NCBI RefSeq assembly: GCF_002960425.1
Contig: NZ_POIZ01000087.1
Coordinates: 145,022 to 209,021, forward strand
DNA: 64,000 bases
From: Streptococcus suis
GTDB taxonomy: Bacteria; Bacillota; Bacilli; Lactobacillales; Streptococcaceae
Reading direction: 5' to 3'
In this document: one piece after another, positions 8,372 to 18,206 of the stretch
Position numbering within the stretch: the first letter of the stretch is position 1
How the letters are laid out: every line of letters starts with the position of its first letter
Translations under genes and position numbers: made by a program
Notes under the pieces: generated by a model
The model's input: the letters and a program-made list of their open reading frames with translations, nothing else
Database searches by the model: none
Told to the model about the DNA's origin: nothing

Positions 8372-9130
8372 CTAACCAAACTTACCTGTAATATAATCTT
8401 CTGTCTCTTTGTTTACTGGGTTCATGAACATTTCTTTAGTAGAATTGTATTCGATTAAATCTCCATCTAAGAAGAAACCTGTTCTATCTGAAATACGAGA
8501 CGCTTGTTGCATAGATCGTGTTACCAAGACCATGGTGTACTTATCCTTCAAACCATACAAGGTATCTTCAATCTTACCAGCTGAGATAGGGTCAAGTGCT
8601 GATGTTGGCTCATCCAACAAGATAATTTTAGGACTAGTAGCCAAGACACGCGCTACACAGACACGTTGCTGCTGACCACCTGACAAACCAACTGCTGAAT
8701 CATGCAAACGATCCTTAACCTCGTTCCAAATAGATGCACCAATCAAGGCACGCTCTACAGTCTCATCAAGAAGTTGCTTGTCCTTAATACCATTGATACG
8801 AAGACCGTAAACAACATTCTCATAGATGGACATCGGGAATGGGTTTGGTTGTTGGAAAACCATCCCGATTTCCTTACGAAGGTCTACAGTATCCGTACGA
8901 GGACTGTAAATATTTTTACCATTGTAATCAATAGCACCAGTCAAGGTTACTTCTGGGTTCAAATCACCCATGCGGTTAATCGCACGCAAGAGCGTTGACT
9001 TACCAGAACCTGACGGACCAATCAAGGCTGTAATTTCATTTGGATAGAAATCAATTGAAACACTATTCAAAGCCTTTTTCTTATTGTAGTAAACAGACAA
9101 ATCTTTTACTTGTAAAATAGGTGATGTCAT
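8372..9130 (-). CDS. pstB: Phosphate ABC transporter ATP-binding protein, second copy
   Basis: 252 residues. Walker [10 protein letters not shown] (38-46), signature LSGGQQQR (149-156) and Walker [13 protein letters not shown] are intact. The H-loop histidine is replaced by arginine (VLVTRSMQQ, Arg205), where the neighbouring copy has VTHNMQQ. It powers phosphate import with the other PstB and PstA/PstC. If the two copies pair, one composite ATPase site would lack the switch histidine, an asymmetric design seen in other heterodimeric ABC proteins. It lies 11 bp after the first pstB and before phoU. Confidence 0.95.
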   Translation of the reverse strand: MTSPILQVKDLSVYYNKKKALNSVSIDFYPNEITALIGPSGSGKSTLLRAINRMGDLNPEVTLTGAIDYNGKNIYSPRTDTVDLRKEIGMVFQQPNPFPMSIYENVVYGLRINGIKDKQLLDETVERALIGASIWNEVKDRLHDSAVGLSGGQQQRVCVARVLATSPKIILLDEPTSALDPISAGKIEDTLYGLKDKYTMVLVTRSMQQASRISDRTGFFLDGDLIEYNSTKEMFMNPVNKETEDYITGKFG

Positions 9131-9141
9131 TGTTTCCCTTT

Positions 9142-9945
9142 CTATCCAAAGTGTCCTGAAACGTAATCGTTCGTAGACTTGAGTTTGGCATTTTGGAAGA
9201 TATTTGCTGTTTTATCGTACTCGATTAAGTCACCAAGATAGAAGAAAGCTGTGTAATCACTTGCACGCGCTGCCTGTTGCATATTGTGCGTAACGATGAT
9301 AATCGTGTAGTCTTTCTTCAACTCAAACATGGTTTCTTCCAACTGCATAGTGGCGATTGGGTCCAAGGCTGAGGCTGGTTCATCCATGAGCAAGATTTGT
9401 GGTTTAACAGAAATCGCACGCGCGATACACAAACGTTGCTGTTGTCCACCAGACAAGGTAAAGGCTGACTTGTGCAAATCGTCTTTTACCTGATCCCAAA
9501 GGGCTGCTTGTCTCAGTGAGGTTTCAACAATCTCATCCAAGACTTCCTTATCTTTTACACCTGCACGCTCGTGAGCAAAGGTAATATTGCGATAAATCGA
9601 TTTTGCAAATGGGTTAGGACGTTGGAAAACCATTCCGATATGCTTACGAATTTCGTAAACGTTCATATCTGGTCTGTTGATGTCAATTCCTTCGTAGAGG
9701 ATTTGGCCTGTTACCTTAGCAATATCGATCGTATCATTCATACGATTGAGACTGCGAAGATAGGTTGATTTACCACAGCCTGAAGGACCAATCAAGGCTG
9801 TAATTTTATTTTTCTCGAACTGCATATCAATGCCCTTGATGGCTTCATTTTTACCATAGTAAACATGAACATCTTTTGTTGAAAGGGCAATTTTTTCCTC
9901 TGGGAAAGTGATGATATGGCGTTCATTCCAGTTGTAATCTGCCAT
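9142..9945 (-). CDS. pstB: Phosphate ABC transporter ATP-binding protein, first copy
   Basis: 267 residues, slightly longer than its paralogue because of an N-terminal extension (about 20 residues). Walker [10 protein letters not shown], signature LSGGQQQR, Walker [13 protein letters not shown] and H-loop His220 are all present, so this copy looks fully competent for ATP hydrolysis. It belongs to the Pst high-affinity phosphate importer and follows pstA by 24 bp. The two PstB copies are clearly paralogous but diverged, a common arrangement in streptococci. Confidence 0.95.
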   Translation of the reverse strand: MADYNWNERHIITFPEEKIALSTKDVHVYYGKNEAIKGIDMQFEKNKITALIGPSGCGKSTYLRSLNRMNDTIDIAKVTGQILYEGIDINRPDMNVYEIRKHIGMVFQRPNPFAKSIYRNITFAHERAGVKDKEVLDEIVETSLRQAALWDQVKDDLHKSAFTLSGGQQQRLCIARAISVKPQILLMDEPASALDPIATMQLEETMFELKKDYTIIIVTHNMQQAARASDYTAFFYLGDLIEYDKTANIFQNAKLKSTNDYVSGHFG

Positions 9946-9969
9946 TTTTTCTCCTTAATAGTCAGACTT

Positions 9970-10857
9970 CTAAGCTGCTGAAGTCATTTTCGCATGAAGT
10001 TTCTTACCGATATAACGGGCAGAAAGGTTGAAAATCAAGATGAAGACCAAGAGGATTGCTGCTGAACCTGCAGAAACTTGGGTTGCATCTGGAATTGTAC
10101 CTTCACTGTTTACCTTCCAAATGTGAACCGCGAGGGTTTCTGATTGACGGAAGATAGAAATCGGACTTGTAACGCTTAATGGATTCCAGTTTGACCAGTC
10201 AAGTGCTGGTGCTGATTGACCTGCTGTATAGATGAGGGCAGCCGCTTCACCAAAGATACGACCAGATGCCAAGACGATACCTGTGACAATCCCTGGAAGT
10301 GCTTCTGGAATAACAACATGAAGAACAGTTTCCCAACGTGAAAGACCAAGAGCCAAACCAGCCTCACGTTGCGTATGGTGAACGTGGCGAAGGCTATCTT
10401 CTACGTTACGTGTCATCTGTGGCAAGTTAAAGACCGTAAGGGCCAAGGCACCTGACAAGATAGAGAAACCATACTCAAACTGAACAACGAAAATCAAGTA
10501 ACCAAACAAACCAACGACAACGGATGGTAGGGATGACAAGATTTCAATACAGGTACGAATGAAGTTTGTCAAAGGACCTTTTTTAGCATATTCTGCCAAG
10601 TAAATCCCTGCCCCTGTTGACAAAGGCACAGAAATCAAGAGCGTCACAACCAATAAGAAGAATGAGTTGTAGAGCTGAATTCCGATACCACCACCAGCTT
10701 TATAAGAGGATGATTTGCTGGTCAAGAAATGCCAGTTAACATGTGGCAAGCCACGGAGCAAGATGTAGAGAATGAGTGATGTCAAGATGACAACAATCAC
10801 CGTAGCGATGGAGTAAAGAATACCAGTCGCCAATTTATCGAATTTTTTAGCGTGCAT
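9970..10857 (-). CDS. pstA: Phosphate ABC transporter permease PstA
   Basis: 295 residues with about six membrane helices and the conserved ABC-permease coupling loop (EAGLALGLSRWETVLHVVIPEALPG, about residues 165-190). With PstC it forms the phosphate channel in the cytoplasmic membrane. The start overlaps the pstC stop by 11 bp. Order pstS-pstC-pstA-pstB-pstB-phoU is complete. Confidence 0.95.
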   Translation of the reverse strand: MHAKKFDKLATGILYSIATVIVVILTSLILYILLRGLPHVNWHFLTSKSSSYKAGGGIGIQLYNSFFLLVVTLLISVPLSTGAGIYLAEYAKKGPLTNFIRTCIEILSSLPSVVVGLFGYLIFVVQFEYGFSILSGALALTVFNLPQMTRNVEDSLRHVHHTQREAGLALGLSRWETVLHVVIPEALPGIVTGIVLASGRIFGEAAALIYTAGQSAPALDWSNWNPLSVTSPISIFRQSETLAVHIWKVNSEGTIPDATQVSAGSAAILLVFILIFNLSARYIGKKLHAKMTSAA

Positions 10858-11764
10858 AGTTTTTCTTACCCTCTCTCGTAATAAATTTCATAATCATGTT
10901 AAAGATAAGGCTCATCAAGAGCAAGACAAGGGCCAATGACCAGAGAACGTTGTTTTGAACTGTTCCCATAACCGTATTACCGATACCCATGGTCAAAACA
11001 GAAGTCAAAGTCGCTGCTGGCGTTGTCAATGAAGTTGGAATCACTGCTGAGTTACCAACCACCATCTGAATCGCCAAGGCTTCACCGAAGGCACGAGCCA
11101 TACCGAAGATGACTGCTGTGAAAATTCCTGGCTTGGCAGCATTCAAGATAACACGCCAGATGGTTTGCCAGCGAGTTGCCCCCATGGCCAAACTTGCTTC
11201 ACGATAGTGACGAGGCACCGCACGCAAGCTATCCACTGTCATAAAGGTCACTGTAGGTAAAATCATGACAAAGAGTACAAAGACACCTGACAAGATACCA
11301 AAACCAGTACCACCGAAGATAGAACGCACGAATGGCACAACCACTTGCAAGCCAATGAAACCATATACAACGGATGGGATACCGACCAAAAGCTCGATAA
11401 CTGGTTGCAAGATTTTAGCACCACGCTTTGGTGAGATTTCCGTCATAAAGACTGCCGCTCCGATAGCGATTGGCGTTGCTACAATGGCAGACAAAATCGT
11501 CACGATGAAAGAGCCTGAAATCATCGGCAAGGCACCAAAGATTTTAGAACTTGGTTCCCACTTGCTACCAAATAGGAAATCAACAATGCTAACACCGTCT
11601 ACAAAGAAGGTAGACAAGCCACGTTGCGCAACGAAAATCAAAATCATGGCAACGATAAAGACAATCAATGACAGGCAGAGGAAAGTAATAACCTTACCAA
11701 ATTTCTCCAAACGGGAATTTTTAGACGGAGAAGATAATTCTTTTGCTAATTGTTCGTTTTTCAT
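10847..11764 (-). CDS. pstC: Phosphate ABC transporter permease PstC
   Basis: 305 residues, about six membrane helices, with the coupling loop EASLAMGATRWQTIWRVI and conserved GIPSVVYGFIGL. It pairs with PstA. The gene begins 2 bp after the pstS stop codon, showing tight operon structure. Confidence 0.95.
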   Translation of the reverse strand: MKNEQLAKELSSPSKNSRLEKFGKVITFLCLSLIVFIVAMILIFVAQRGLSTFFVDGVSIVDFLFGSKWEPSSKIFGALPMISGSFIVTILSAIVATPIAIGAAVFMTEISPKRGAKILQPVIELLVGIPSVVYGFIGLQVVVPFVRSIFGGTGFGILSGVFVLFVMILPTVTFMTVDSLRAVPRHYREASLAMGATRWQTIWRVILNAAKPGIFTAVIFGMARAFGEALAIQMVVGNSAVIPTSLTTPAATLTSVLTMGIGNTVMGTVQNNVLWSLALVLLLMSLIFNMIMKFITREGKKNYAR

Positions 11765-11766
11765 GC

Positions 11767-12636
11767 TTACTCCTTCTCAGTCACCGTGCCATCAGCACTC
11801 TTTTCAACCTGCATATCGTTGATAGAAATGTAGCCCATGCTTTCAACGATGCCATTTTGAACTTCATCAGACATCATGTAGTCCAAGAATTCGCCTGTCA
11901 ATTCAGTTGGCTCTCCCTTGGTGTACATGTGCTCATAAGACCAAATTGGCCAAGCATTGGTTGCTACGTTTTCAGTTGTTGGCGCAAAGCCGTTCAATTT
12001 GATGGTTTTTACAGAATCATCCACATAGGCAAATGACAAGTAAGAAATAGCACCAGGGGTTTGAGCTACAATGGACTTAACCATCCCGTTTGAATCCTGC
12101 TCTTGACTTTGAGCCGCTGCATGTCCATCCATAACGACTGTATCAAAGGTTGCACGAGAACCAGAACTTGCTGCACGGTTGATGATTGAAATCTCCAGAT
12201 CCTTACCACCAAGCTCTTTCCAGTTGGTAATTTCACCCGTGAAAATCTTACGAAGATCTTCTGTGGTAATATCCCCAACTGTCACCTTTTCATTGACAAT
12301 AACAGCTAGACCAGCCACGGCAACCTGATGGTCTACTAGCTTGCTAGCATCGATACCGTCCTTCTCTTCCGCGAACACGTCCGAGTTACCAATCTGAACT
12401 GCTCCAGACTGGACCTGTGACAAACCAGTACCTGAACCACCACCTTGAACATTGATAGACTTACCGATATTGACACTACCGAATTCGTCTGCCGCCGCTT
12501 CAACCAACGGCTGAAGAGCTGTAGAACCTACTGCAGTGATAGACTCTCCGCGATCAATCCATGAGGAACAACCTGAAAGAGCTACACTACTCAAAAGAAA
12601 CAAAGCTGCAATTCCAAGCTTCTGCTTTTTTTTCAT
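11767..12636 (-). CDS. pstS: Phosphate-binding lipoprotein PstS
   Basis: 289 residues from the ATG at 12636, which has an AAAGGA Shine-Dalgarno and opens a classical lipoprotein signal ([25 protein letters not shown]); the longer in-frame extension to 12717 is not convincing. The periplasmic-binding-protein type II fold shows phosphate-contact motifs [22 protein letters not shown] and [12 protein letters not shown]. It captures phosphate at the cell surface for PstCAB. It is the first gene of the operon; upstream TTTACA direct repeats may be its Pho-type operator. Confidence 0.94.
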   Translation of the reverse strand: MKKKQKLGIAALFLLSSVALSGCSSWIDRGESITAVGSTALQPLVEAAADEFGSVNIGKSINVQGGGSGTGLSQVQSGAVQIGNSDVFAEEKDGIDASKLVDHQVAVAGLAVIVNEKVTVGDITTEDLRKIFTGEITNWKELGGKDLEISIINRAASSGSRATFDTVVMDGHAAAQSQEQDSNGMVKSIVAQTPGAISYLSFAYVDDSVKTIKLNGFAPTTENVATNAWPIWSYEHMYTKGEPTELTGEFLDYMMSDEVQNGIVESMGYISINDMQVEKSADGTVTEKE

Positions 12637-12688
12637 TTCGTTTTTTCCTTTACATTTTTCAGTGGAATCTCCAATAAGTACTCTGTAT

Positions 12689-12707
12689 TTTACAAGGAAT
12701 TTACAAG
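12689..12707. promoter_or_regulatory. Putative Pho-type direct repeat before pstS
   Basis: TTTACAAG occurs twice with an 11-bp period (12689-12696 and 12700-12707), i.e. TTTACA-N5-TTTACA. PhoP/PnpR-family regulators bind TT(A/T)ACA-like repeats at 11-bp spacing. It lies 53-71 bp upstream of the pstS ATG; the -10 of pstS is not clear to me. Confidence 0.45.
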
Positions 12708-12773
12708 ATATTTCCACTCATCCACTATATCATATAAAAAGACAAGTTGCAAAAAAAATCTGCTTATTTTCAG

Positions 12774-14075
12774 TTAAAATCTGAGACCTTTGGGAAAGGC
12801 ATTTTTAAGGGTTCCAGATACAATTTTTGCAAAGCCTAAACCATTTCCTTGAACTGCTACCTGATACCAACCATTTGGCAAGTCTTTGGATACTGCAAGG
12901 GTTTGTCCAGAAACATAGGCCGGGAAATCTTCTAGGCTAATCTCAACTCGATTCTTGACTTCTGTACTGTGAAGTGCCAAGCCTAAGGCAAAACTAGGTT
13001 CAAATCTTTTTTTCTTGAATGTCCCCAAATGAAGACCGTTGCGAGCAATCTTAACTTTTGATAAATCTGGCAGACCATCTGGTAGGAGATAGAGATTGTC
13101 ACCAAAAACCTGCAACAAACCTGTTAAGGAAACCTTCAAGTGTTTTTGTTCAAATTCTTTCCAGAGAGTCTGTTGCTCCCTGTTCAAATTTGATTTTCCT
13201 GGTTTGAGTTTTTTCTGCTTGGATTCCCCTAAAAACTTGAACTTAGCAACAAACTGCCCTTCACCTGAAAAATGATGAGGATACATACGAGCCGTTTGAG
13301 GATAATCAATCCCTTCTACCATGCCATTGATTTTGGGAATATCAACCAACTCTAGCTCATAATTCTCCAGCAACCAAGTGACGATTTCTTCATTTTCTTC
13401 AGGTGACCAGGTACAAGTCGAATAAATCAACTGCCCATCTGGAGCCAGCATGGTCAAGGCGGATTCTAAAATCTCTCTCTGCAAGCTAGCACACTGGGCA
13501 GGATAGTCCTTGGACCAGTATTGGATAGCATCAGGGTCCTTTCTGAACATCCCCTCGCCTGAGCAGGGGGCATCCAGCACAATCATGTCAAAATAGGCAG
13601 GAAATACCTTGGCTAAACGGTCCGCAGACTCATTGGTCACGACCACATTTCTTGCCCCAAATCGTTCGATATTTTCTGCTAGAATTTTGGCACGTTTGCT
13701 TGAAATTTCATTACTCACTAGCAGTCCAGTATTGTCCAAATAGGAAAGCAAGTGGGTGGATTTTCCACCTGGCGCTGCCGCTAGGTCCAATACCTTCATA
13801 CTTTTTTCTGGGCTTGCAACCTGTCCTACCACTTGCGCAGCTGGTTCTTGCGAATAGACCAGGCCTGTCACATGTTCAGGAGATTTTCCAGAAACCTTTC
13901 CATAATAGGACCAGGGCATGTCTGGAATTGGGTTGTCAAAAGCAATTTGCCCTTCCTTCAAGGGATTGGTCCGAAAACCCGAAATAGCTGGCTCATCAAA
14001 ACTCTCAAAAAATGCTTGGGCTTCTTGACCAAGCAAATGACTATATTTATCAATAAAATCCTGTGGTAATTGCAT
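12774..14075 (-). CDS. rRNA cytosine-C5 methyltransferase, RsmF-like
   Basis: 433 residues. The N-terminal two thirds form an RsmB/RsmF-type SAM domain: PGGKSTHLL near residue 102, then VLDAPCSGEGMFRKDP with the PC motif near residue 170, and the catalytic STCTWSPEENE near residue 218. The C-terminal part resembles the RsmF RNA-recognition/PUA-like region. It probably makes 5-methylcytosine in 16S rRNA. It starts 1 bp inside the end of the upstream phosphatase gene, so the two are likely co-transcribed. Position specificity is inferred. Confidence 0.9.
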   Translation of the reverse strand: MQLPQDFIDKYSHLLGQEAQAFFESFDEPAISGFRTNPLKEGQIAFDNPIPDMPWSYYGKVSGKSPEHVTGLVYSQEPAAQVVGQVASPEKSMKVLDLAAAPGGKSTHLLSYLDNTGLLVSNEISSKRAKILAENIERFGARNVVVTNESADRLAKVFPAYFDMIVLDAPCSGEGMFRKDPDAIQYWSKDYPAQCASLQREILESALTMLAPDGQLIYSTCTWSPEENEEIVTWLLENYELELVDIPKINGMVEGIDYPQTARMYPHHFSGEGQFVAKFKFLGESKQKKLKPGKSNLNREQQTLWKEFEQKHLKVSLTGLLQVFGDNLYLLPDGLPDLSKVKIARNGLHLGTFKKKRFEPSFALGLALHSTEVKNRVEISLEDFPAYVSGQTLAVSKDLPNGWYQVAVQGNGLGFAKIVSGTLKNAFPKGLRF

Positions 14076-14833
14076 TAGAATAGATACCTCTTTACTTCTT
14101 CCAAGTGCTGATTGGCAACTAGGATGACGTGTTCTCTTTTATCAAACGATGGATTTTCAGCCTCCAAGCTCAACAAACTAAGACCTAAGCCTTGTCCAAG
14201 AATACTGGCTGCAGCATAGTCCCAAGGATAGAGATAGGAAGCATAGGCAAACAATCGTCCTTCTAAGACATGAGTAAATCCAATGCCAGCACTGCCAACA
14301 GAGCGTGTTCCTAAAGTCTTATTCGCCAAGTCTGCCAAGCCGTGTTTGTTAGCAGCATAGAGCTGAGCATTCAGCCCCATCAAACTCTGCTTGAGTGGGG
14401 AAGATGCTGGCTTAGACAGAACTTGTTGATTACAAGCAACAGGAAATCTTCCACCGCCATGAAATAGCTTGTCTTGCATGACATCGTAAATCAATCCAAA
14501 TTGACCAATGCCATTTTCAAAATAGGCCAGCATAATGGCAAAATCATTTTTCTGGGCAATAAAGTTACTGGTGCCATCAATGGGATCCAAGACCCAAACA
14601 TTTCCCTTTGAAACAGAGCTAACATCCCCACCTTCTTCACCAAAAATCAAGTCAGTAGGGTATTCTTTCTTAATACTGGCTGTCAAAAAGTCTTGCACTT
14701 CCTTGTCCAGATGGGTCACCAAATCCCTAGCACAAGCCTTTTCTTCAATCTCTAACTGGTCATCAATATGCTGGCGTAAGAAATCCCCTGCTGCCAAAAC
14801 AAGCGACTGGGCTAAGCGATACTTAGTTTCCAA
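14075..14833 (-). CDS. Inositol monophosphatase family protein
   Basis: Mg-dependent sugar-phosphatase fold with motifs [17 protein letters not shown] (metal-binding DPIDGT) and a C-terminal PWDYAAA. Members dephosphorylate inositol phosphate or related nucleotides; the substrate here is unknown. I favour the TTG at 14833 (MetGluThrLysTyrArgLeu), 9 nt after an AGGGG stretch, because residues upstream of it overlap the UPF0223 gene in another frame and are basic and unlike the family. That gives 252 residues, the usual length. It overlaps the UPF0223 stop by 11 bp and the rsmF-like start by 1 bp. Confidence 0.85.
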   Translation of the reverse strand: METKYRLAQSLVLAAGDFLRQHIDDQLEIEEKACARDLVTHLDKEVQDFLTASIKKEYPTDLIFGEEGGDVSSVSKGNVWVLDPIDGTSNFIAQKNDFAIMLAYFENGIGQFGLIYDVMQDKLFHGGGRFPVACNQQVLSKPASSPLKQSLMGLNAQLYAANKHGLADLANKTLGTRSVGSAGIGFTHVLEGRLFAYASYLYPWDYAAASILGQGLGLSLLSLEAENPSFDKREHVILVANQHLEEVKRYLF

Positions 14834-15101
14834 GACGGACAACCCCTTTCCCCTTTTCCTTGGCAGCCTTGACAACTTGATAGGTAGAATAGCCAGAAAC
14901 ATCTTCAAATTCACGATCAATCTGGCGTTCCTGTCCCTTGCTTTTGACAACTTCTTTAAACTGTTTGTAGCTAGTCAAAATGGTCGTTGCATCTGCACCC
15001 TTTTCATAGGCTGCCTCCACCTGATTTAAAAAAGAAAGCACGGAGGAAATCTCCTCTGTGCTCCACGAAAAATCAAGTGGATATGAATAATTCTTGTTCA
15101 T
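14823..15101 (-). CDS. UPF0223 family protein
   Basis: 92 residues, small acidic/basic helical protein of the UPF0223 family (YktA-like), recognised from its N-terminal [12 protein letters not shown] and central [22 protein letters not shown]. Function unknown. It is typically encoded just before the inositol monophosphatase gene in lactic acid bacteria and staphylococci, as here. It follows spx by 14 bp. Confidence 0.85.
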   Translation of the reverse strand: MNKNYSYPLDFSWSTEEISSVLSFLNQVEAAYEKGADATTILTSYKQFKEVVKSKGQERQIDREFEDVSGYSTYQVVKAAKEKGKGVVRLGN

Positions 15102-15115
15102 ATCTCTTATCTTTC

Positions 15116-15517
15116 TTATCCTATTTCTGCTCTCAATGTAGCATTTTTTAGTTCTTGTTTGCGATATTTGCGTGGCAAGAATGCACGGATCTCATCTTCA
15201 TTAAACCCAATCTGCATCCGCTTCTCATCCAAGATAATCGGACGACGGAGCAAACTTGGATAGGTTTCAATCAAGCCAATTAACTGCTTAATGGATAATT
15301 CATCCACATCAACATTAAGCTTTTGAAAGACCTTCGAACGAGTGGAAATCAAATCATCTGTTCCATTCTCTGTCAAGGCTAAAATCTTCTTCAGCTCATC
15401 TGCTGTCAGAGGACTGGTCATAATATTATGTTCAACGAAAGGGACTTCGTGGCTGGTCAACCAAGCACGCGCCTTACGGCAACTGGTACAACTGGGTGAC
15501 AAAAACAAAGTAATCAT
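15116..15517 (-). CDS. spxA: Spx/ArsC-family transcriptional regulator
   Basis: 133 residues, exact size of Spx. The redox switch Cys10-x-x-Cys13 ([14 protein letters not shown]) and the RPI motif ([10 protein letters not shown]) are present. Spx proteins bind the alpha C-terminal domain of RNA polymerase and redirect transcription during oxidative stress; streptococci carry two paralogues, and which one this is cannot be told from sequence alone. It has its own strong promoter and heads a cluster with UPF0223, IMPase and rsmF-like genes. Shine-Dalgarno GAGGGGG before the ATG. Confidence 0.92.
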   Translation of the reverse strand: MITLFLSPSCTSCRKARAWLTSHEVPFVEHNIMTSPLTADELKKILALTENGTDDLISTRSKVFQKLNVDVDELSIKQLIGLIETYPSLLRRPIILDEKRMQIGFNEDEIRAFLPRKYRKQELKNATLRAEIG

Positions 15518-15553
15518 ACACTCATCCCCCTCTCTACATTATCCCTTAATTCT

Positions 15554-15582
15554 ATTATAATGCATTTCAACATCGTTTTCAA
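15554..15582 (-). promoter_or_regulatory. spxA promoter
   Basis: TTGAAA (15582..15577), 17-bp spacer, TATAAT (15559..15554) on the minus strand, about 37 bp before the spxA start. Confidence 0.75.
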
Positions 15583-15591
15583 TAGGGAATT

Positions 15592-16329
15592 TTAGTCTAA
15601 ATCTCTTAATTTTTCTAAACTTTCTATTTTAGCTTCTAGTCGCTTGATTAGCTCCGTTTGTTCATCCATTTTGGCAATCAATAAATCCAACTTGGTTTCT
15701 TTTTCAGTTTCAGAGAAAAAGCGGGTAATGGTCGAAGTCACCATACCAAAAGTACAGATTCCGACTAGCATCAAAAGAATGGCAATGACTTTCGAAATAG
15801 TGTCTTGGGGAACAATATCTCCATAGCCTACTGTTGTCATGGTCACAATCGACCACCAGACTGCATCAAAAAAGGATTTTCCCTCAATTGCTGACAGCAG
15901 GACACTGGCTGTCAAAACGGCTGATATATTTAACATCAAGACCTTGGACAGACTATTTGTATGCAAGAGCCTATTAACCGTATCCCAGAAACGATTGGAT
16001 AGAGCAAAAATGCGGGCCACCTTAACCAGTCTAAATAGTCGAGCCAAACGCCCCAAACGAAAAAAACTGAAAACAGAGTCAAATGGAATGATGGCTATCA
16101 ATTCCAAGACATGACTTTGGATGTACTCCATGCTATCATCTGCATGGTAAAGGTTTACAAAGTAATCACAGACAAAGATAAACCATAATAACCAGTCGAT
16201 TATGTTGTAACCTGCTGAGTTGGCAATACTCGCATCCATCAACTCAAGCACTATGAGAAAGACATAGACAATGGCTAGATAGGTCATGCCTTTTTCATAT
16301 CGGGGATCCTGAATTATTTTCTTAATCAT
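15592..16329 (-). CDS. Voltage-gated-type potassium channel
   Basis: 245 residues. The selectivity filter TVGYGD is at 166-171 between two pore helices. An S4-like helix rich in Arg (RLGRLARLFRLVKVARIF, about 91-108) indicates a Kv-type six-helix channel, and a C-terminal coiled coil (residues 215-245, heptads with Leu/Ile) probably makes the tetramer. It passes K+ through the cytoplasmic membrane. The start overlaps the ribF stop by 8 bp. Confidence 0.9.
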   Translation of the reverse strand: MIKKIIQDPRYEKGMTYLAIVYVFLIVLELMDASIANSAGYNIIDWLLWFIFVCDYFVNLYHADDSMEYIQSHVLELIAIIPFDSVFSFFRLGRLARLFRLVKVARIFALSNRFWDTVNRLLHTNSLSKVLMLNISAVLTASVLLSAIEGKSFFDAVWWSIVTMTTVGYGDIVPQDTISKVIAILLMLVGICTFGMVTSTITRFFSETEKETKLDLLIAKMDEQTELIKRLEAKIESLEKLRDLD

Positions 16330-17245
16330 CTTTCCCCCACTCTAGCGCACATTCTTCATCTCGTTTCATCTGCTCCATTAGGCTATCAATTCCATCAAAT
16401 TTGACCATATCTCGAATTTTTTCAAGCCAAAAAACCCTGATTTTTTCACCGTAGATAAAGCGATCGAAACCAAAAATATGCGCTTCTATCCGCATTTCCG
16501 TTCCATCAAAAGTAACATTTTTCCCTACGCTGGTCATGGCACGGTAGCGTCTGCCATCCACTTCAACATCTGCTACATAGACACCCTCTGATGGCAAATG
16601 AACTCGGTCAAAGGGGGCTAAATTGGCAGTTGGATAACCGATTGTGCGGCCTCTGGCATCTCCATGAACCACAATCCCTTCAGTCATAAAGGTATAGCCC
16701 AGTAGGCGATTGGCTAAATCAACCTGTCCAGATTGGATAGCCTGACGAATACGCGTAGATGAAATCTTTTCTCCATCAAGGCAAATTTCTTCTACTATTT
16801 CAACCTGCCCATCAAATAAGCGGGTCAAATCTTGTACATCCGCTCTGCAATTCCCGAAATGGTAATCAAAACCAGCCACCAAAACCTGCGCATTGAGGCC
16901 TTTAATATAGCGGTCCATAAACTGCTGAGGAGTATTGCTGGCAAATTCACTGGTAAAGTTGGTCAAAACCAGCTGGTCTACACCGTATGTTTCTAGGAGG
17001 CGGTAGCGTTCCTCTTGACTGGTCAAATGGAGCAAGAGCTCAGGAGAAAAGCGGGCAAAGGCCAGGCGTGGGGTTTCTGGAAAAGTAAGGACGGTTACAG
17101 ACAATCCTTTTTCATCAGCCACTCGTCTTGCACGTTCTAAAAGGGCCTTATGACCCAAATGAATGCCATCAAAATAGCCTAGAACTAAGACAGTTGGCTC
17201 TTCCTGATGAAACTCTTGATAATCTTTAATTGTTCTAATATTCAT
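16322..17245 (-). CDS. ribF: Bifunctional riboflavin kinase / FMN adenylyltransferase
   Basis: 307 residues with the expected two domains. The N-terminal nucleotidyltransferase carries GYFDGIHLGH and the motif ISSTRIR, and the C-terminal flavokinase carries GRTIGYPTANL. It converts riboflavin to FMN and FAD in the cytoplasm. It lies 19 bp after truB, a conserved streptococcal pairing. There is no Shine-Dalgarno; a TGA-TAAAAT box ends 7 nt before the ATG, so an extra internal promoter giving a leaderless message is possible. Confidence 0.95.
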   Translation of the reverse strand: MNIRTIKDYQEFHQEEPTVLVLGYFDGIHLGHKALLERARRVADEKGLSVTVLTFPETPRLAFARFSPELLLHLTSQEERYRLLETYGVDQLVLTNFTSEFASNTPQQFMDRYIKGLNAQVLVAGFDYHFGNCRADVQDLTRLFDGQVEIVEEICLDGEKISSTRIRQAIQSGQVDLANRLLGYTFMTEGIVVHGDARGRTIGYPTANLAPFDRVHLPSEGVYVADVEVDGRRYRAMTSVGKNVTFDGTEMRIEAHIFGFDRFIYGEKIRVFWLEKIRDMVKFDGIDSLMEQMKRDEECALEWGKDD

Positions 17246-17264
17246 AGTGTTTATTTTATCACAA

Positions 17265-18158
17265 CTAGGCTAAAATCTCTTCCAGAAGAACCTTCCGAGG
17301 TTTATAGACTTGGTCACGCTTTTCTAGGATAGCCACCAGTTTTTTCTTATGAAAGCCTGCAACCAATGCTGCATCCGCTTCAAGTGAGATAAATCTACCA
17401 AATTTTGCATCAATGACCTGTTCAATCGTCAAGTCAACAATAGGCAAATCCCCAATTCCTTGCTCAATGGGACGGAGGAAGGAATAATCAGCCTGGACAA
17501 CCTTGTCCGCAATTTCCTCGATTGTCAGGGCATCTGCCAAATGCATACCTGCCGAGCCTGTTCGCTCCAACTTGGACATATGGCTGGCGTAGCCTAGCTT
17601 AGAGCCCAAGTCAACAGACAGGGTACGGACATAGGTGCCTTTACCACAGCGAACTCGGAAAGTGAATCGTGCACAGTCATCCGTCAACTCAATAGGGCTG
17701 GTCCGTTCAAAACTGTAAATGTCAATTTGGCGTTGAGGACGTTCGACTTCTTCGCCCGCCCGTGCGTATTCGTAGAGTTTGCGGCCATTTACTTTGACAG
17801 CAGAATACATAGGCGGAATCTGGGTAATAGTACCGACAAAGCTAGCCATGGCCTCATCAACTGCCTGCTCTGCTATGTCCAAAACCGGTGTCCGCTCAAC
17901 AAGGTCCCCCGACGCATCTTCGGTCGTGGTCGAGTAGCCCAGGGTAATCTCTCCCTCGTAAATCTTGCCCTCTTCCTGCATATACTCAATCATGCGAGTA
18001 GCCTTGCCGACTGCAATGGGCAGAACGCCTGTCACATCTGGGTCCAAGGTGCCCCCATGACCGATTTTCTTCTCTTGCAAAATCTTGCGGAGCTTAAAAA
18101 CCACATCGTGCGAGGTCATGCCCGCTTCTTTTTTGACGTTAATAATTCCTGAAATCAT
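17265..18158 (-). CDS. truB: tRNA pseudouridine-55 synthase
   Basis: 297 residues. The catalytic-Asp motif [21 protein letters not shown] follows the N-terminal [33 protein letters not shown] and the C-terminal domain are present. It makes pseudouridine 55 in the T-loop of tRNAs. I place the start at the ATG at 18158 (MISGIINV), which family members use; the upstream in-frame TTG at 18176 overlaps the -10 box. There is no Shine-Dalgarno before it. Confidence 0.94.
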   Translation of the reverse strand: MISGIINVKKEAGMTSHDVVFKLRKILQEKKIGHGGTLDPDVTGVLPIAVGKATRMIEYMQEEGKIYEGEITLGYSTTTEDASGDLVERTPVLDIAEQAVDEAMASFVGTITQIPPMYSAVKVNGRKLYEYARAGEEVERPQRQIDIYSFERTSPIELTDDCARFTFRVRCGKGTYVRTLSVDLGSKLGYASHMSKLERTGSAGMHLADALTIEEIADKVVQADYSFLRPIEQGIGDLPIVDLTIEQVIDAKFGRFISLEADAALVAGFHKKKLVAILEKRDQVYKPRKVLLEEILA

Positions 18159-18173
18159 GTTTTCATTATAACA
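18156..18173 (-). promoter_or_regulatory. Extended -10 promoter abutting truB (leaderless)
   Basis: Minus strand reads TGT-TATAAT-GAAAAC-ATG. TATAAT is at 18170..18165 and the ATG is 6 nt later, so transcription should begin at or next to the start codon. No Shine-Dalgarno is present. Confidence 0.6.
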
Positions 18174-18177
18174 CAAA

Positions 18178-18204
18178 GGACCGCACTTGTGGGCGGTCTG
18201 GTTG
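18178..18204 (-). terminator. Hairpin after the DUF438 gene
   Basis: GACCGC-CCACAAGT-GCGGTC hairpin followed by CTTTGTGTT, directly after the stop of the DUF438/hemerythrin gene and just before the truB -10 box. The T tract is short, so termination may be partial. Confidence 0.55.
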
Positions 18205-18206
18205 GA

